A DNA stretch of 64,000 nucleotides, taken from Alteromonas sp. M12 (lineage in GTDB: Bacteria > Pseudomonadota > Gammaproteobacteria > Enterobacterales > Alteromonadaceae). Shown here piece after piece: positions 9,681 through 18,387 of the stretch. A program made the position numbers and the translations under genes. Location of the stretch: assembly GCF_037478005.1 (NCBI RefSeq), contig NZ_CP144164.1:2914001-2978000 (forward strand). Direction: 5' to 3'. The notes beneath the pieces were generated by a model. The model searched no databases, was not told where the DNA came from, and saw nothing but the letters and a program-made list of their open reading frames with translations. Position 1 is the first letter of the stretch, and every line of letters starts with the position of its first letter.

Positions 9681-10322
9681 TCACACTTGATTCATAAGCT
9701 GTTTAAATAACACCCCTGCTTGAGTTCGATTATTTAGCTTTAGCTTTTTAAGAATGGCTGAACCATGCTGTTTTATGGTGGTTTCTTTAATGCCTAGTTC
9801 ATAAGCTATCTGTTTATTTAACAGGCCATCAGCCATCATTTTAAGTACCACAAATTGTTGTGGTGTTAATTGTTCTAAATTTTTCGCAAATTCAGACTCT
9901 TCGGCGGGTAACTTTGCTTCAACCTGAGCAATCAGATGTTCTGGCAACCATTGCAGGCCATCCAATACTTGTTCGATGGCATTCGCAATTTCAGACAATG
10001 AACTGGATTTTGGAATAAACCCACTGGCTCCCAAATTAATCGCTTTTTGGATAATAAGTGGTTTTTCCTCACCTGAAACAATCACCACTAACACATCAGG
10101 ATGCAACAAGCGGATTTGGCTCAATCCAAATAAACCGTCATTGCCAGGCATATTCAAATCCAAAAATACCAATTCAATTTGAGGATCGTGATTTAATGCT
10201 GACAAGGTTTCTTGCAAGGTTGAGGTTTCAGTGATGTCGTCATCCAATAGCGCACTCACAGCCTGCTTAAGGGCAATGCGAAATAACGGATGATCATCGG
10301 CGATAAGCGCTTTAACTGACAT
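9681..10322 (-). CDS. LuxR/NarL-family response regulator, possible CrbR
   Basis: Two-component transcription regulator of 213 residues. The receiver domain (1-120) has acidic residues D9-D10, phospho-acceptor Asp55 (FLDLNMPG) and Lys in FIPKSSS. The C-terminal LuxR helix-turn-helix (about 148-210) has LTPQQFVVLKMMADGLLNKQIA and IKETTIKQHGSAILKKL. Sequence style and the nearby SSS-type hybrid kinase fit a CrbS/CrbR pair, which in relatives activates acetate use through acs. acs is not in this window, but genes for 3-hydroxybutyrate use, which ends in acetyl-CoA, start next door. Partner and target are inference; the family assignment is firm. Confidence 0.88.
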   Translation of the reverse strand: MSVKALIADDHPLFRIALKQAVSALLDDDITETSTLQETLSALNHDPQIELVFLDLNMPGNDGLFGLSQIRLLHPDVLVVIVSGEEKPLIIQKAINLGASGFIPKSSSLSEIANAIEQVLDGLQWLPEHLIAQVEAKLPAEESEFAKNLEQLTPQQFVVLKMMADGLLNKQIAYELGIKETTIKQHGSAILKKLKLNNRTQAGVLFKQLMNQV

Positions 10323-10404
10323 AATGAATTATTTTACAAGACTACTATGACTGGCAGCATATGAAAGGTTACTGCCAAGCTCAAGTTATATTAATAATAA
10401 AAAC

Positions 10405-10428
10405 AAAAAAAGGGCGACCAAGTCGCCC
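10405..10428 (-). terminator. Intrinsic terminator after the TonB receptor gene
   Basis: Stem GGGCGAC/GTCGCCC (10412-10418 with 10422-10428), 3-base loop, and seven T on the minus strand (A at 10405-10411 on plus). It lies 24 bases past the receptor stop. Confidence 0.9.
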
Positions 10429-10451
10429 CTTGGGAACAACACAAAGTGCCG

Positions 10452-12716
10452 TTAGAAAGTGTAACCTACTGTTAGGTGAACAGTACGGGGATCGCCGTAA
10501 TAACCGATCAACGTTGTATCACCACCTAAGCCAGGCAATAATTCACCATCGGCAGTTCGGCCACCGGTAAAGTTGTAACCACCCACTCGATATTCTTCGT
10601 CAGTCAGGTTCTTGGCATGCAATCCAGCAGTCCATTGACCATCATCGCTATACCAATTTAAGCTTAAGTTAACTAATCCATAACCTTCTTGACGTAACAA
10701 TTCATCAGGTGATTCGAATAGTTCGTAATCATCGCGATAGTAATAGTTACCATTGAAAACGAAGTCGCCCATATCAGTGGTAAACTCGTATTTCACACCA
10801 GCATTAAAGGTAAAGTCAGGAGTATTTGAAATCACAAAATTATCAGATAAATCAATGGGGTTACCCGCTGCATCTACCGAGAATACTTCGGTGAATTCTG
10901 CATCAATTGTACCTAATGCACTGGTGAAGGTTAGCCCTTCGGTGACAATATAAGTAAGTTCAATTTCAAGACCATTCGCATCAGACTCCCCTACGTTAGC
11001 GATTCGTTGTGTAGGCTCCGCTAAATCGTCCGAAGGTACATTTACAACATACTGTCTGTCGGTGTAATCCAATCTAAATAAAGTAGCGTTAAGTCTAAAT
11101 GAATCGGTTACGTCACTTTTCATACCGATTTCATAAGAATCGACTATCTCAGGCGCAGCTGCTGGTTGGAAGAAAGTCGCGCGAGGGTTGTACATTCCAG
11201 ATTTGAAACCTTGCGAGTAACTTCCAAAGAACATGGTTGAGTCAGTCAAGGCATATTCCAAACCAAGTCTGGGGGTTAAACGAGACCAAGTTTCAGTATC
11301 ATCAATCACCACATTCGGCGCATAATCAGGTCTGACATAGCCATCAACCCAATCAGAGTTTGGATAAGCTTGGCCCAGTCTTGTGCCCGCTTCCACTACA
11401 CCGTGTTTTTCGTCTTTGGTGTAACGAAGCCCTACTGTGGTAGATAGTTTATCGGTTATGTCGTAAGACATTTGTCCGTACAAAGCTAAGCTTTTGGTAT
11501 CTGTACAACCACTTTGCTCGATTGAAATTCCAAATGCCATTAAGTAAGCATCGTATATTCCACAAGCTTCTGCATCATAATAATAAGCGCCAGATACGAA
11601 GGTAATGTCATCACCAACATAGTTAAGTTGGAATTCTTGGGAGATCTGTTCATCGGTATAAGTTGCTGGCGTATCAAAAATACCTAGCGGCGTGCTGTCA
11701 AAATCGATATTGGTTGGCGAGTCACCTTCACGACTAGCAGTAACCGATTTAAATGCCCAACTATCGTTGATGTCCCACTCAACCGTTAAGCTCATGCCTT
11801 CGGTTTCAACTTTGTTCCAGGTAGGCAAACTTGAATATGAATCGTAAACACTATCAGGTTGCGGAGCATCCGTTAGGATACTATCTGACAATCTGTAACC
11901 ACCTTTGGCATTTGACTCGTCTTTGGTCTTGTCATAGTTAAAGCGAACAAATACGTCCTCGTTTGCTTGGTACTCCAAGGTAAAACGTGCAGCCTGAACA
12001 TCTTTATTATAGTTTTCAGTATCTTGACCTTCTGGCGCAACAAGAAATTCACCAAAACCATCACGATTTAACGTTGCAACCGCAAAACCAAAGAATAAGT
12101 TGTCAGTGATAGGGATTTGCCCCATTACTTTTAAGTCTTTTTGTGAGTAACTTCCCACAGTCGCATTCACGGACAGTTCAGTATCGCCGGTCATTTTCTT
12201 GGTAACGTATTTAATCGCGCCACCAATTGTATTTTTTCCGTATAAAGTACCTTGAGGCCCACGAAGAACTTCCACTCGTTCCAAATCGAACAAGTCTAAA
12301 ACTGCGCCTTGGGGTCTAGAAATGTAGACATCATCTACGTAAACACCAACACCTGGTTCAAAACCCCAAACAGGATCTTGTTGCCCCACACCACGAATAA
12401 ATGCAGTTAATGTAGAGTTCGTTCCGCGACTCACTTGTAAAGTTGTATTGGGTGATTGCTGTTGGATCTCAGTCATCACTGACATCCCTTTTTCCATTAA
12501 TTCTGTGGCACCTAATGAGGTAACAGAAACAGGGACTTCTTGTAGACTTTCAACCGTTTTACGAGCAGTAACTTCTATTCTTTCTAAACCACCTTTAGAT
12601 TCTTCTTGTGCCGCTACTTGCCCTGAAAGACAAGATAAAGCAACAGCTGATGCGAGTGTCGAAAGTTTTAAAAACTTTCCCTTTTGAACGATAGATTGTG
12701 TGTGTGTGTGTTTCAT
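10452..12716 (-). CDS. TonB-dependent outer-membrane receptor
   Basis: Outer-membrane transporter of 754 residues using TonB energy. After a signal peptide ending near VAAQ come a TonB-box-like ERIEVTARK (46-54), the plug domain with FIRGVGQQDPVWGFEPGVGVYVDDVYISRP and VEVLRGPQGTLYGKNTIGGAIKYVTK (about 105-170), and a 22-strand barrel ending in aromatic HLTVGYTF. AAGGA sits 7 bases before the ATG. It is divergent from the permease-esterase-PHB depolymerase-dehydrogenase operon, so the likely ligands are 3-hydroxybutyrate oligomers or related esters; this is inferred from context only. Codons 3-7 are made by a (CA)7 repeat, an unusual site for slippage. Confidence 0.93.
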   Translation of the reverse strand: MKHTHTQSIVQKGKFLKLSTLASAVALSCLSGQVAAQEESKGGLERIEVTARKTVESLQEVPVSVTSLGATELMEKGMSVMTEIQQQSPNTTLQVSRGTNSTLTAFIRGVGQQDPVWGFEPGVGVYVDDVYISRPQGAVLDLFDLERVEVLRGPQGTLYGKNTIGGAIKYVTKKMTGDTELSVNATVGSYSQKDLKVMGQIPITDNLFFGFAVATLNRDGFGEFLVAPEGQDTENYNKDVQAARFTLEYQANEDVFVRFNYDKTKDESNAKGGYRLSDSILTDAPQPDSVYDSYSSLPTWNKVETEGMSLTVEWDINDSWAFKSVTASREGDSPTNIDFDSTPLGIFDTPATYTDEQISQEFQLNYVGDDITFVSGAYYYDAEACGIYDAYLMAFGISIEQSGCTDTKSLALYGQMSYDITDKLSTTVGLRYTKDEKHGVVEAGTRLGQAYPNSDWVDGYVRPDYAPNVVIDDTETWSRLTPRLGLEYALTDSTMFFGSYSQGFKSGMYNPRATFFQPAAAPEIVDSYEIGMKSDVTDSFRLNATLFRLDYTDRQYVVNVPSDDLAEPTQRIANVGESDANGLEIELTYIVTEGLTFTSALGTIDAEFTEVFSVDAAGNPIDLSDNFVISNTPDFTFNAGVKYEFTTDMGDFVFNGNYYYRDDYELFESPDELLRQEGYGLVNLSLNWYSDDGQWTAGLHAKNLTDEEYRVGGYNFTGGRTADGELLPGLGGDTTLIGYYGDPRTVHLTVGYTF
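12697..12711 (-). repeat. (TG)7 dinucleotide tract at the receptor start
   Basis: Seven TG units plus a T on the plus strand. Read on the minus strand it encodes His-Thr-His-Thr-Gln right after Met-Lys of the TonB receptor. Gain or loss of one unit would shift the frame. Confidence 0.9.
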
Positions 12717-12763
12717 AGAGTGTCCTTCTTACACAGTTTCTTTTTATACAATTATTCGATTCG

Positions 12764-12775
12764 CTGCGGTCACAG
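12764..12775. repeat. Direct repeat copy 1, possible operator
   Basis: CTGCGGTCACAG, exactly repeated at 12920-12931. Both copies lie in the divergent promoter region, one 48 bases before the receptor start and the other 33 bases before the permease start. A shared regulator is inferred. Confidence 0.5.
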
Positions 12776-12809
12776 TGACAGTGTGATTACTCTAATCTAC
12801 TTCAAAATA

Positions 12810-12850
12810 TTTTACCTTAGTACCATAGTACTATGTCCCAAAAGGTAAAA
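12810..12850. repeat. Inverted repeat in the divergent promoter region
   Basis: TTTTACCTT (12810-12818) pairs with AAGGTAAAA (12842-12850). An inner dyad AGTAC-CATA-GTACT lies at 12819-12832. It sits midway between the receptor and permease genes and could be an operator or simply an AT-rich promoter element. Confidence 0.4.
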
Positions 12851-12919
12851 AAGATTAACACTATATACCGCGCTCAAAACTGTATTTAGATACACGAAAG
12901 AGCGAAATGATATGACTCT

Positions 12920-12931
12920 CTGCGGTCACAG
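12920..12931. repeat. Direct repeat copy 2, possible operator
   Basis: Second exact copy of CTGCGGTCACAG, 156 bases from copy 1 and close to the permease ribosome site (AAGGGA). Confidence 0.5.
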
Positions 12932-12963
12932 ATTTTTGTATCATTAAAAAAAAGGGAATAAAA

Positions 12964-14259
12964 ATGCTGAGTCTAATTGGCTTAATCGGCGGCTTATTTT
13001 TGCTCATAGTCTTGACTATCAGAGGCATGAATCTTTTTATTGCAGCCCCTCTATGTGCTCTAATTGTTGCGTTAACGAGTGGTTTACCTGTCTTTATCGG
13101 CGATACCAATTTTGTAGAAACCTATATGTCGGGTTTTTCTGGATTCGTAGCAAACTGGTTCTTCATGTTCTTATTGGGAAGCCTGTTCGGTAAATTCATG
13201 GAAGATACTGGCGCAGCTGATGCTGTGGCAAAGGCAATTATTGGGCGCTTGGGTAAACAACATGCGGTAGCCGCAGTGGTCATTGCCTGTGCAATCCTAA
13301 CCTATGGTGGGGTGAGCGTTTTTGTCGTGGCATTCTCTGTTTACCCCATGGCTTTGAGTCTGTTTAAAGACGCCAACTTACCAAGACGATTCATTCCTGC
13401 GGCACTGGCTTTTGGCTCTGTTACGTTCACTATGACATCAGCAGGCTCACCTGAAATACAAAATTGGATCCCGATAAAATATTTAGGTACATCCCCTTTT
13501 GCTGCATGGGAAGTCAGTTTAGTGGTGGCAATTTTCATGGCGACATTGGGATTCTGGTGGATCAGAAGAATGATGAACAAAGCGTTAGCCGCCGGTGAAC
13601 GATTTGAAAGCAAAGATCACGACCCTAAAATTTCAGAACGAGATTACCCTCATTGGGTCACAGGTTTAATCCCCTTGTTGGTGGTACTGGTTTTATCCTA
13701 TACCTTCCATGAATCGTTACAACAAATGGCGCTGATCGTTGCGTTAGGTGGCGGAGTATTAACCTTGATGATAATCAATTTCAAATACTTCCATAACCTA
13801 ACCGCAGCAGTTGGTGTGGGTACAACAGGTGCGCTTATCGCCATTGGTAACACCGCAGCAGTGGTTGGTTTCGGCACTATTGCTAAATCCACACAAGCGT
13901 TTCAAACAGCAGTGGAAGTCATGACTCAAATTCCAGGAAACGAATTAATAGGCGCAGCGATTGCGGTTAGTGTTATCGCAGGCTTAACCGGTTCGGCTTC
14001 AGGAGGACAAGCAATAGCGTTACCTTTAGTTGGGCCACACTACATGGATCAAGGTGTCGATCCTGAGCAGTTACATAGAATCGTTTCAATCTCTTCTGGT
14101 GCGTTGGATTCACTGCCCCATAACGGTTATGTTGTAACAACCATTCGAGGCATTTGTCATGAAACACATCAACGTGCTTATTGGGCAGTAGGTGCATTGA
14201 CGGTGGTTATTCCACTAATTGGATTAAGTTTAGCCATCGCACTGTTTACTTTCTTTTAA
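12964..14259 (+). CDS. GntP-family permease, likely 3-hydroxybutyrate/organic acid
   Basis: Inner-membrane H+ symporter (431 residues, about 12 membrane segments) of the gluconate permease superfamily. Family marks are the N-terminal LIGLIGGLFLLIVLTIRGMN, TYGGVSVFVVAFSVYPMALSLFK, SAGSPEIQNWIP, and the late SGSASGGQAIALPL and SSGALDSLPHNGYVVT motifs. Family members carry gluconate and related sugar acids, and some relatives carry D-3-hydroxybutyrate. The downstream PHB depolymerase and 3-hydroxybutyrate dehydrogenase point to the latter. It is the first gene of the plus-strand operon; AAGGGA lies 7 bases before the ATG and the esterase follows within about 30 bases. Confidence 0.88.
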   Translation: MLSLIGLIGGLFLLIVLTIRGMNLFIAAPLCALIVALTSGLPVFIGDTNFVETYMSGFSGFVANWFFMFLLGSLFGKFMEDTGAADAVAKAIIGRLGKQHAVAAVVIACAILTYGGVSVFVVAFSVYPMALSLFKDANLPRRFIPAALAFGSVTFTMTSAGSPEIQNWIPIKYLGTSPFAAWEVSLVVAIFMATLGFWWIRRMMNKALAAGERFESKDHDPKISERDYPHWVTGLIPLLVVLVLSYTFHESLQQMALIVALGGGVLTLMIINFKYFHNLTAAVGVGTTGALIAIGNTAAVVGFGTIAKSTQAFQTAVEVMTQIPGNELIGAAIAVSVIAGLTGSASGGQAIALPLVGPHYMDQGVDPEQLHRIVSISSGALDSLPHNGYVVTTIRGICHETHQRAYWAVGALTVVIPLIGLSLAIALFTFF

Positions 14260-14288
14260 ATTTGTAAGTGGATATGAGGAGAATAGAG

Positions 14289-15530
14289 TTGAGATTACAT
14301 CCTACCATCTGGCTAAAAGTCTGTTTTTTGCTGGTATGTTTAAGCATGCAATCGGCTTGTGCGAATACCCAAAGTAGCGCAGCCAATGTGGTCAGTTCTG
14401 CTGAGGTTGAACCTTTACCTTTGGTTCAAAAAAAGTCATTTACGACTAAAAACTTCCAGACATTTGGCGGAAAAAGTATTGAAACGGTCACTGTAGGTTG
14501 GGAAAGTTATGGCCGCCTGAACGCCAACAAAGACAACGTAATATTAATAACTCACTATTTTACCGGCAACTCCCATGCTGCCGGAAAGTATCAACACAGT
14601 GATAGCGCAGCGGGATATTGGGACGCCATCATTGGCCCAGGTAAAGCCATTGATACCAATCGTTTTTATGTTGTAAGTGTAGATAGCCTAGCCAATTTAG
14701 GTGCCCATGATCCCAATGTGATCACAACCGGCCCGGCCTCAATGAATCCAAAAACAGGTCAGCCATACGGTCTTGATTTCCCGGTAGTAACCATTCGTGA
14801 TTTTGTAAACGTCCAGAAACAATTGCTAACGTCGTTGGGAATTTCAAAATTATATGCCGTAGTAGGTCCCTCTATGGGCTCAATGCAAGCTCTGGATTGG
14901 GCAGTTGCTTATCCTGACTGGGTAGAACGAATGATATCGGTTATCGGTTCAGGTGAAGCAGACGCATGGACATCGGCTAAACTCGAACATTGGTCGACAC
15001 CCATCAAATTGGATAAAAACTGGCAGCAGGGAAATTATTATTCTGGCCTGCCGCCAACAGACGGATTAGTGGCCTCTTTAATGCTAATAACCCAAGATGC
15101 ACTCTACCCTGATTTTTTTAATCAAGTTGGACAATCTATTGATTTTTCCCCATCCGAAGTAGCGCCACTTGAAGATATTCGACAATCACCAAGCATCGTT
15201 AATTGGTTGCGAGCAAGGGCTGAGGCACGGGCGGAGGCGATGGATGCAAACCACCTATTGTATTTAGTTCGAGCCTGTCAGTTGTACATTGCTGGCCACC
15301 AAGGTGATTTAAACAATGCGCTAAAAAAAGTTAAGGCAAAAACCTTATTTTTACCGGCAGCCACAGATCTTTTATTGATGCCATATAATTTGCAGGCTAC
15401 ACATCAAATGCTATTGGATAATGGTAAAGACAGTCAGTTATCGATTTTGCCGGGAACCTTAGGGCACTTAGAAGGTGTCACAGGTATTACTAATCACGCC
15501 GCGCTAATCCAATCTTTTTTAAATAACTAG
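14289..15530 (+). CDS. MetX-like (E22-type) alpha/beta hydrolase, exported
   Basis: Hydrolase of the homoserine acetyltransferase-like fold, here probably an exported esterase, not a methionine enzyme. A hydrophobic signal (WLKVCFLLVCLSMQSACA) ends in a cysteine that could be lipidated, although the lipobox (QSAC) is weak. The nucleophile is in VVGPSMGSMQALDWA; the acid is probably in PAATDLLLMPY and the His in GTLGHLEG. The frame is open from GTG at 14268 and ATG at 14274. I prefer TTG at 14289 because GAGGAGA (14276-14282) sits 6 bases before it and the signal peptide is then normal. It lies between the permease and PHB depolymerase genes, so it may cleave hydroxybutyrate oligomers or esters in the periplasm. 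Substrate unproven. Confidence 0.8.
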   Translation: MRLHPTIWLKVCFLLVCLSMQSACANTQSSAANVVSSAEVEPLPLVQKKSFTTKNFQTFGGKSIETVTVGWESYGRLNANKDNVILITHYFTGNSHAAGKYQHSDSAAGYWDAIIGPGKAIDTNRFYVVSVDSLANLGAHDPNVITTGPASMNPKTGQPYGLDFPVVTIRDFVNVQKQLLTSLGISKLYAVVGPSMGSMQALDWAVAYPDWVERMISVIGSGEADAWTSAKLEHWSTPIKLDKNWQQGNYYSGLPPTDGLVASLMLITQDALYPDFFNQVGQSIDFSPSEVAPLEDIRQSPSIVNWLRARAEARAEAMDANHLLYLVRACQLYIAGHQGDLNNALKKVKAKTLFLPAATDLLLMPYNLQATHQMLLDNGKDSQLSILPGTLGHLEGVTGITNHAALIQSFLNN

Positions 15531-15542
15531 GTTAACAAGCAT

Positions 15543-16562
15543 ATGAGAAAATTACGTAATTTGGCTATCTGTATGGGATTAACCACTAGCCTGTCCATTA
15601 ACGCCGTTGTTAATGCCGAGACTGTAGAATTGGATTTAGATATTGACAAGATCACTGTGTCAGGGCTATCTAGCGGTGGTTATATGGCAAATCAGTTTCA
15701 CATTGCTTATTCTGATTGGGTAAAAGGTGCCGCCATTATTGCAGCTGGCCCCTATTATTGCGCTCAAGGAAGTATCACTACCGCGCTATCTGAATGTGTT
15801 AACAAACAATCCGCAGAATTCTCGCTGGATGTATTAACAAACCAACTAAGCCAATATGCAGAACAAGGATTAATTGCCCCGTTATCTCATTTACAAGACA
15901 GTAAAGTTTGGTTACTACATGGCAAATTAGACGCAAAAATCTCGCCCCCAGTAGCCAATGCCCTTTATCAGCAATATCAAGGGTTAGTTAAAGACGAAAA
16001 CCTAACTTATATAAAAGATAAACCTTTTGCCCATCACTTCCCTACCCTGGCAACGGGATCTTCTTGTGATACCTCAGAATCGCCCTTTTTAGGAAATTGT
16101 AACTACGATGCAGCGGGTGAGTTGCTTAATTTTTTATACCCAGATTTAACGGCACCTTCAGCTGCATCTAGTGGCCAGATCAAACAAATTGACCAACATG
16201 AATTAGGCGGAGATCCTGCCGAAAGTATGGCCGAGAAAGGTTTTGTATATGTGCCTAAGAGCTGTGCACAAGGTGAAGAGTGTCAAGTGCATGTGAACTT
16301 TCACGGATGCAATCAAAATGCTCAAACTATTGGTCAAGATTATATCAAAAACAACGGTTTGAACCGTTGGGCTGATAATAATCAGTTAATCATTTTATAT
16401 CCTCAAACCACTACATCAATGATGCTTCCAATGAACCCTCAAGGATGTTGGGATTGGTGGGGGTACACTGACAAAAATTATGCTACAGCCCAAGGAAAAC
16501 AACTCCAAGCTGTAAAAAATATCGTGAAATCACTTGCCGTTCAATCGAAATCTAAAGGATAA
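15543..16562 (+). CDS. Secreted PHB depolymerase
   Basis: Esterase that cleaves poly- or oligo-3-hydroxybutyrate, 339 residues. A signal peptide (about 1-25, ending VVNA) sends it out of the cytoplasm. The lipase box is GLSSGGYMANQFH, followed by GAAIIAAGPYYCA. HGKLDAKI probably holds the catalytic Asp and KPFAHHFPT the His. HVNFHGCNQN and the Cys/Trp-rich NPQGCWDWWGY follow. This order fits the PhaZ-type depolymerases with an extracellular-type catalytic domain and no separate polymer-binding domain, so it may act better on oligomers or amorphous polymer. The dehydrogenase gene follows after 3 bases and the esterase gene ends 12 bases upstream, a tight operon. Confidence 0.88.
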   Translation: MRKLRNLAICMGLTTSLSINAVVNAETVELDLDIDKITVSGLSSGGYMANQFHIAYSDWVKGAAIIAAGPYYCAQGSITTALSECVNKQSAEFSLDVLTNQLSQYAEQGLIAPLSHLQDSKVWLLHGKLDAKISPPVANALYQQYQGLVKDENLTYIKDKPFAHHFPTLATGSSCDTSESPFLGNCNYDAAGELLNFLYPDLTAPSAASSGQIKQIDQHELGGDPAESMAEKGFVYVPKSCAQGEECQVHVNFHGCNQNAQTIGQDYIKNNGLNRWADNNQLIILYPQTTTSMMLPMNPQGCWDWWGYTDKNYATAQGKQLQAVKNIVKSLAVQSKSKG

Positions 16563-16565
16563 AAA

Positions 16566-17333
16566 ATGCAAAATAAAACCATATTAATCACCGGCGCTGC
16601 AAGTGGGATTGGCTTTGGTATAGGCCAATATTTAGGAAAAATGGGACATAAGATCATTGTTGCCGATATTAATGCCCAAGCTGCTCAAAATGCAGTTGAT
16701 AAATTAGTTGCAGAGAATATTAATGCTCAGTCTGTTGAATTAGATGTGAGTGACGCCGCCCAGATAGAAGCGTTACCGGAAAAACTGTTGCCAGATACTG
16801 TCGATGTGCTGATCAACAACGCTGGCATCCAACATGTATCTCGTTTAGAAGATTTTCCCGCACAAAAATGGCAACAACTAATCAATATCATGCTTGTTGG
16901 CCCCGCACTATTAAGCAAAGCGTTTTTGCCCCATATGCGCGAACAAAATTACGGACGTATTATCAATGTTGGCTCTTTACATTCGGTGGTCGCCTCCCCC
17001 TACAAATCCGCTTATGTCGCTGCCAAACACGGGTTATTGGGATTTGCTAAAACCTTAGCGCTAGAAACAGGTGATTGTGACGTGACGATCAACACCTTAT
17101 GTCCAGGCTACGTTAAAACCCCGTTGGTCGAGCAACAAATTGCCGCCCAAGCAATAGAAAATGGTATCAGTGAAGAAGATGTTATCAATAAAATCATGCT
17201 TGAGCCTATGCCTAAAAAAGCCTTTATAGAAATTGAAGAACTGGCCAGCACAGCGGCTTTTCTAATCAGTGATGCCGCTAAAAATATGACCGCTCAAGCG
17301 CTAGTAATTGATGGAGGTTGGACCGCTCGGTAA
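16566..17333 (+). CDS. 3-hydroxybutyrate dehydrogenase
   Basis: Cytoplasmic NAD-dependent short-chain dehydrogenase (255 residues) that oxidises D-3-hydroxybutyrate to acetoacetate. The TGAASGIGFG nucleotide loop (10-19), NNAG, catalytic Ser in VGSLHSVVAS, and SAYVAAKHG (Tyr/Lys pair) are present. Substrate-binding marks of this family are also there: Gln in NAGIQHVSRLEDFP, His in GSLHS, Lys in PYKSAY, and Gln in KTPLVEQQI. They set it apart from FabG-type reductases. It completes the uptake-cleavage-oxidation series of the operon and ends it. A 7-bp hairpin at 17360-17386 follows. Confidence 0.93.
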   Translation: MQNKTILITGAASGIGFGIGQYLGKMGHKIIVADINAQAAQNAVDKLVAENINAQSVELDVSDAAQIEALPEKLLPDTVDVLINNAGIQHVSRLEDFPAQKWQQLINIMLVGPALLSKAFLPHMREQNYGRIINVGSLHSVVASPYKSAYVAAKHGLLGFAKTLALETGDCDVTINTLCPGYVKTPLVEQQIAAQAIENGISEEDVINKIMLEPMPKKAFIEIEELASTAAFLISDAAKNMTAQALVIDGGWTAR

Positions 17334-17359
17334 ACATTTATTGAGACAGTGTTAACTAT

Positions 17360-17393
17360 CATGCTTGGTTTTCATTACTAAGCATGGTTATAC
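17360..17393 (+). terminator. Possible weak terminator after the PHB operon
   Basis: CATGCTT (17360-17366) pairs with AAGCATG (17380-17386), 13-base loop, with T-rich but interrupted sequence downstream. It lies between the dehydrogenase and nadK. Confidence 0.4.
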
Positions 17394-17420
17394 TGAGTTT
17401 TTGAATTTAAATAGAAAGTT

Positions 17421-18296
17421 ATGCCTTTTAAAACTATTGGTCTGATTGGAAAGCCTGCACATGAAGGTGCAAACAAGAGCCTTAACGCTATATTGCAATT
17501 CCTTAAACGAAAAGGATGTCGAATTCTTGTCGAAACAAAGGTTTCTGGCATGCTACAAGGAAATGGTTTTGAAACGGCTGAGTTAGAAAACATCGGCTTA
17601 CAAGCAGACCTAGCCATTGTTGTGGGTGGTGATGGCAACATGTTAGGGGCTGCCAGAATACTGGCTAAACACGACGTAGCAGTGGTGGGTGTCAACCGTG
17701 GCAACCTTGGTTTCTTAACAGATATCCACCCAGACGATATAGATCGTCAGTTAACCTGTTTGTTCAATGGTGAGTTTGTCAGAGAACAGCGCTTTATTCT
17801 GCAAGTTGATGTATTTCGTGAAGGTATACAACAAAGCTCCAATTCGGCTATTAATGAAGTGGTGCTGCATCACGGAAAAGTAGCCCATATGATGGAATTC
17901 GAAGTATATATTGACGATAACTTCGTTTTTAGTCAGCGCTCCGACGGACTCATTGTGGCCACACCCACAGGTTCCACAGCATACTCCCTGTCTGGTGGTG
18001 GCCCGATTCTAACGCCTAACTTAGATGCCTTAACATTGGTGCCAATGTTTCCCCACACCTTGAGTAGTAGACCAATAGTGGTAGATGCCAACAGTGTAGT
18101 GAGAATGAAAGTGTCTAATGATAACACCGATAATCTACAAGTAAGTTGTGACAGTCACATTGCACTCACTGTGTTTCCTGGTGATGAAATCCATATCAAA
18201 AAAAATCAAGACAGATTGTCTCTGATCCATCCAAAAGATTATAACTACTTCAACGTTCTTCGCACCAAACTAGGCTGGGGTTCGAAACTCTATTAA
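17421..18296 (+). CDS. nadK: NAD kinase
   Basis: Cytoplasmic enzyme that phosphorylates NAD to NADP. The 291-residue length equals the usual gammaproteobacterial size. The family motif [11 protein letters not shown] (about 72-82), [11 protein letters not shown] and the glycine-rich [16 protein letters not shown] (about 177-192) are intact. It lies just upstream of recN and bamE; in E. coli the order is grpE, nadK, recN, bamE, so only grpE has moved away. Confidence 0.97.
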   Translation: MPFKTIGLIGKPAHEGANKSLNAILQFLKRKGCRILVETKVSGMLQGNGFETAELENIGLQADLAIVVGGDGNMLGAARILAKHDVAVVGVNRGNLGFLTDIHPDDIDRQLTCLFNGEFVREQRFILQVDVFREGIQQSSNSAINEVVLHHGKVAHMMEFEVYIDDNFVFSQRSDGLIVATPTGSTAYSLSGGGPILTPNLDALTLVPMFPHTLSSRPIVVDANSVVRMKVSNDNTDNLQVSCDSHIALTVFPGDEIHIKKNQDRLSLIHPKDYNYFNVLRTKLGWGSKLY

Positions 18297-18340
18297 CTTT
18301 TAGCGTGCAAATAGCAATTCTACTTTACAACTAGAAATTT

Positions 18341-18375
18341 ATGTATATATTTACAGTTACTGTATGTATAACCAT
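18341..18375 (+). promoter_or_regulatory. Tandem LexA-box-like sites before recN
   Basis: ATGTATATATTTACAG (18341-18356) matches the SOS palindrome CTG-N10-CAG except for its first base. CTGTATGTATAACCAT (18360-18375) matches the left half and is weaker on the right. recN of E. coli is strongly SOS-regulated with more than one LexA site, so this fits. Confidence 0.6.
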
Positions 18376-18387
18376 GTGTTTGTTTTT

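Noticed and set aside
12769..12779. GTCACAGTGAC as a FisR-type site in the PHB promoter region
   Set aside because: The inner spacer is 3, not 4, there is a single copy, and no -24/-12 promoter was found nearby.
12764..12787. CRP site near the TonB receptor
   Set aside because: TGTGA and TCACA halves do not occur with the required 6-base spacer in a convincing palindrome.
14289..15530. Homoserine O-acetyltransferase (metX)
   Set aside because: The fold is similar, but an export signal and the PHB operon context argue for an esterase outside the cytoplasm.
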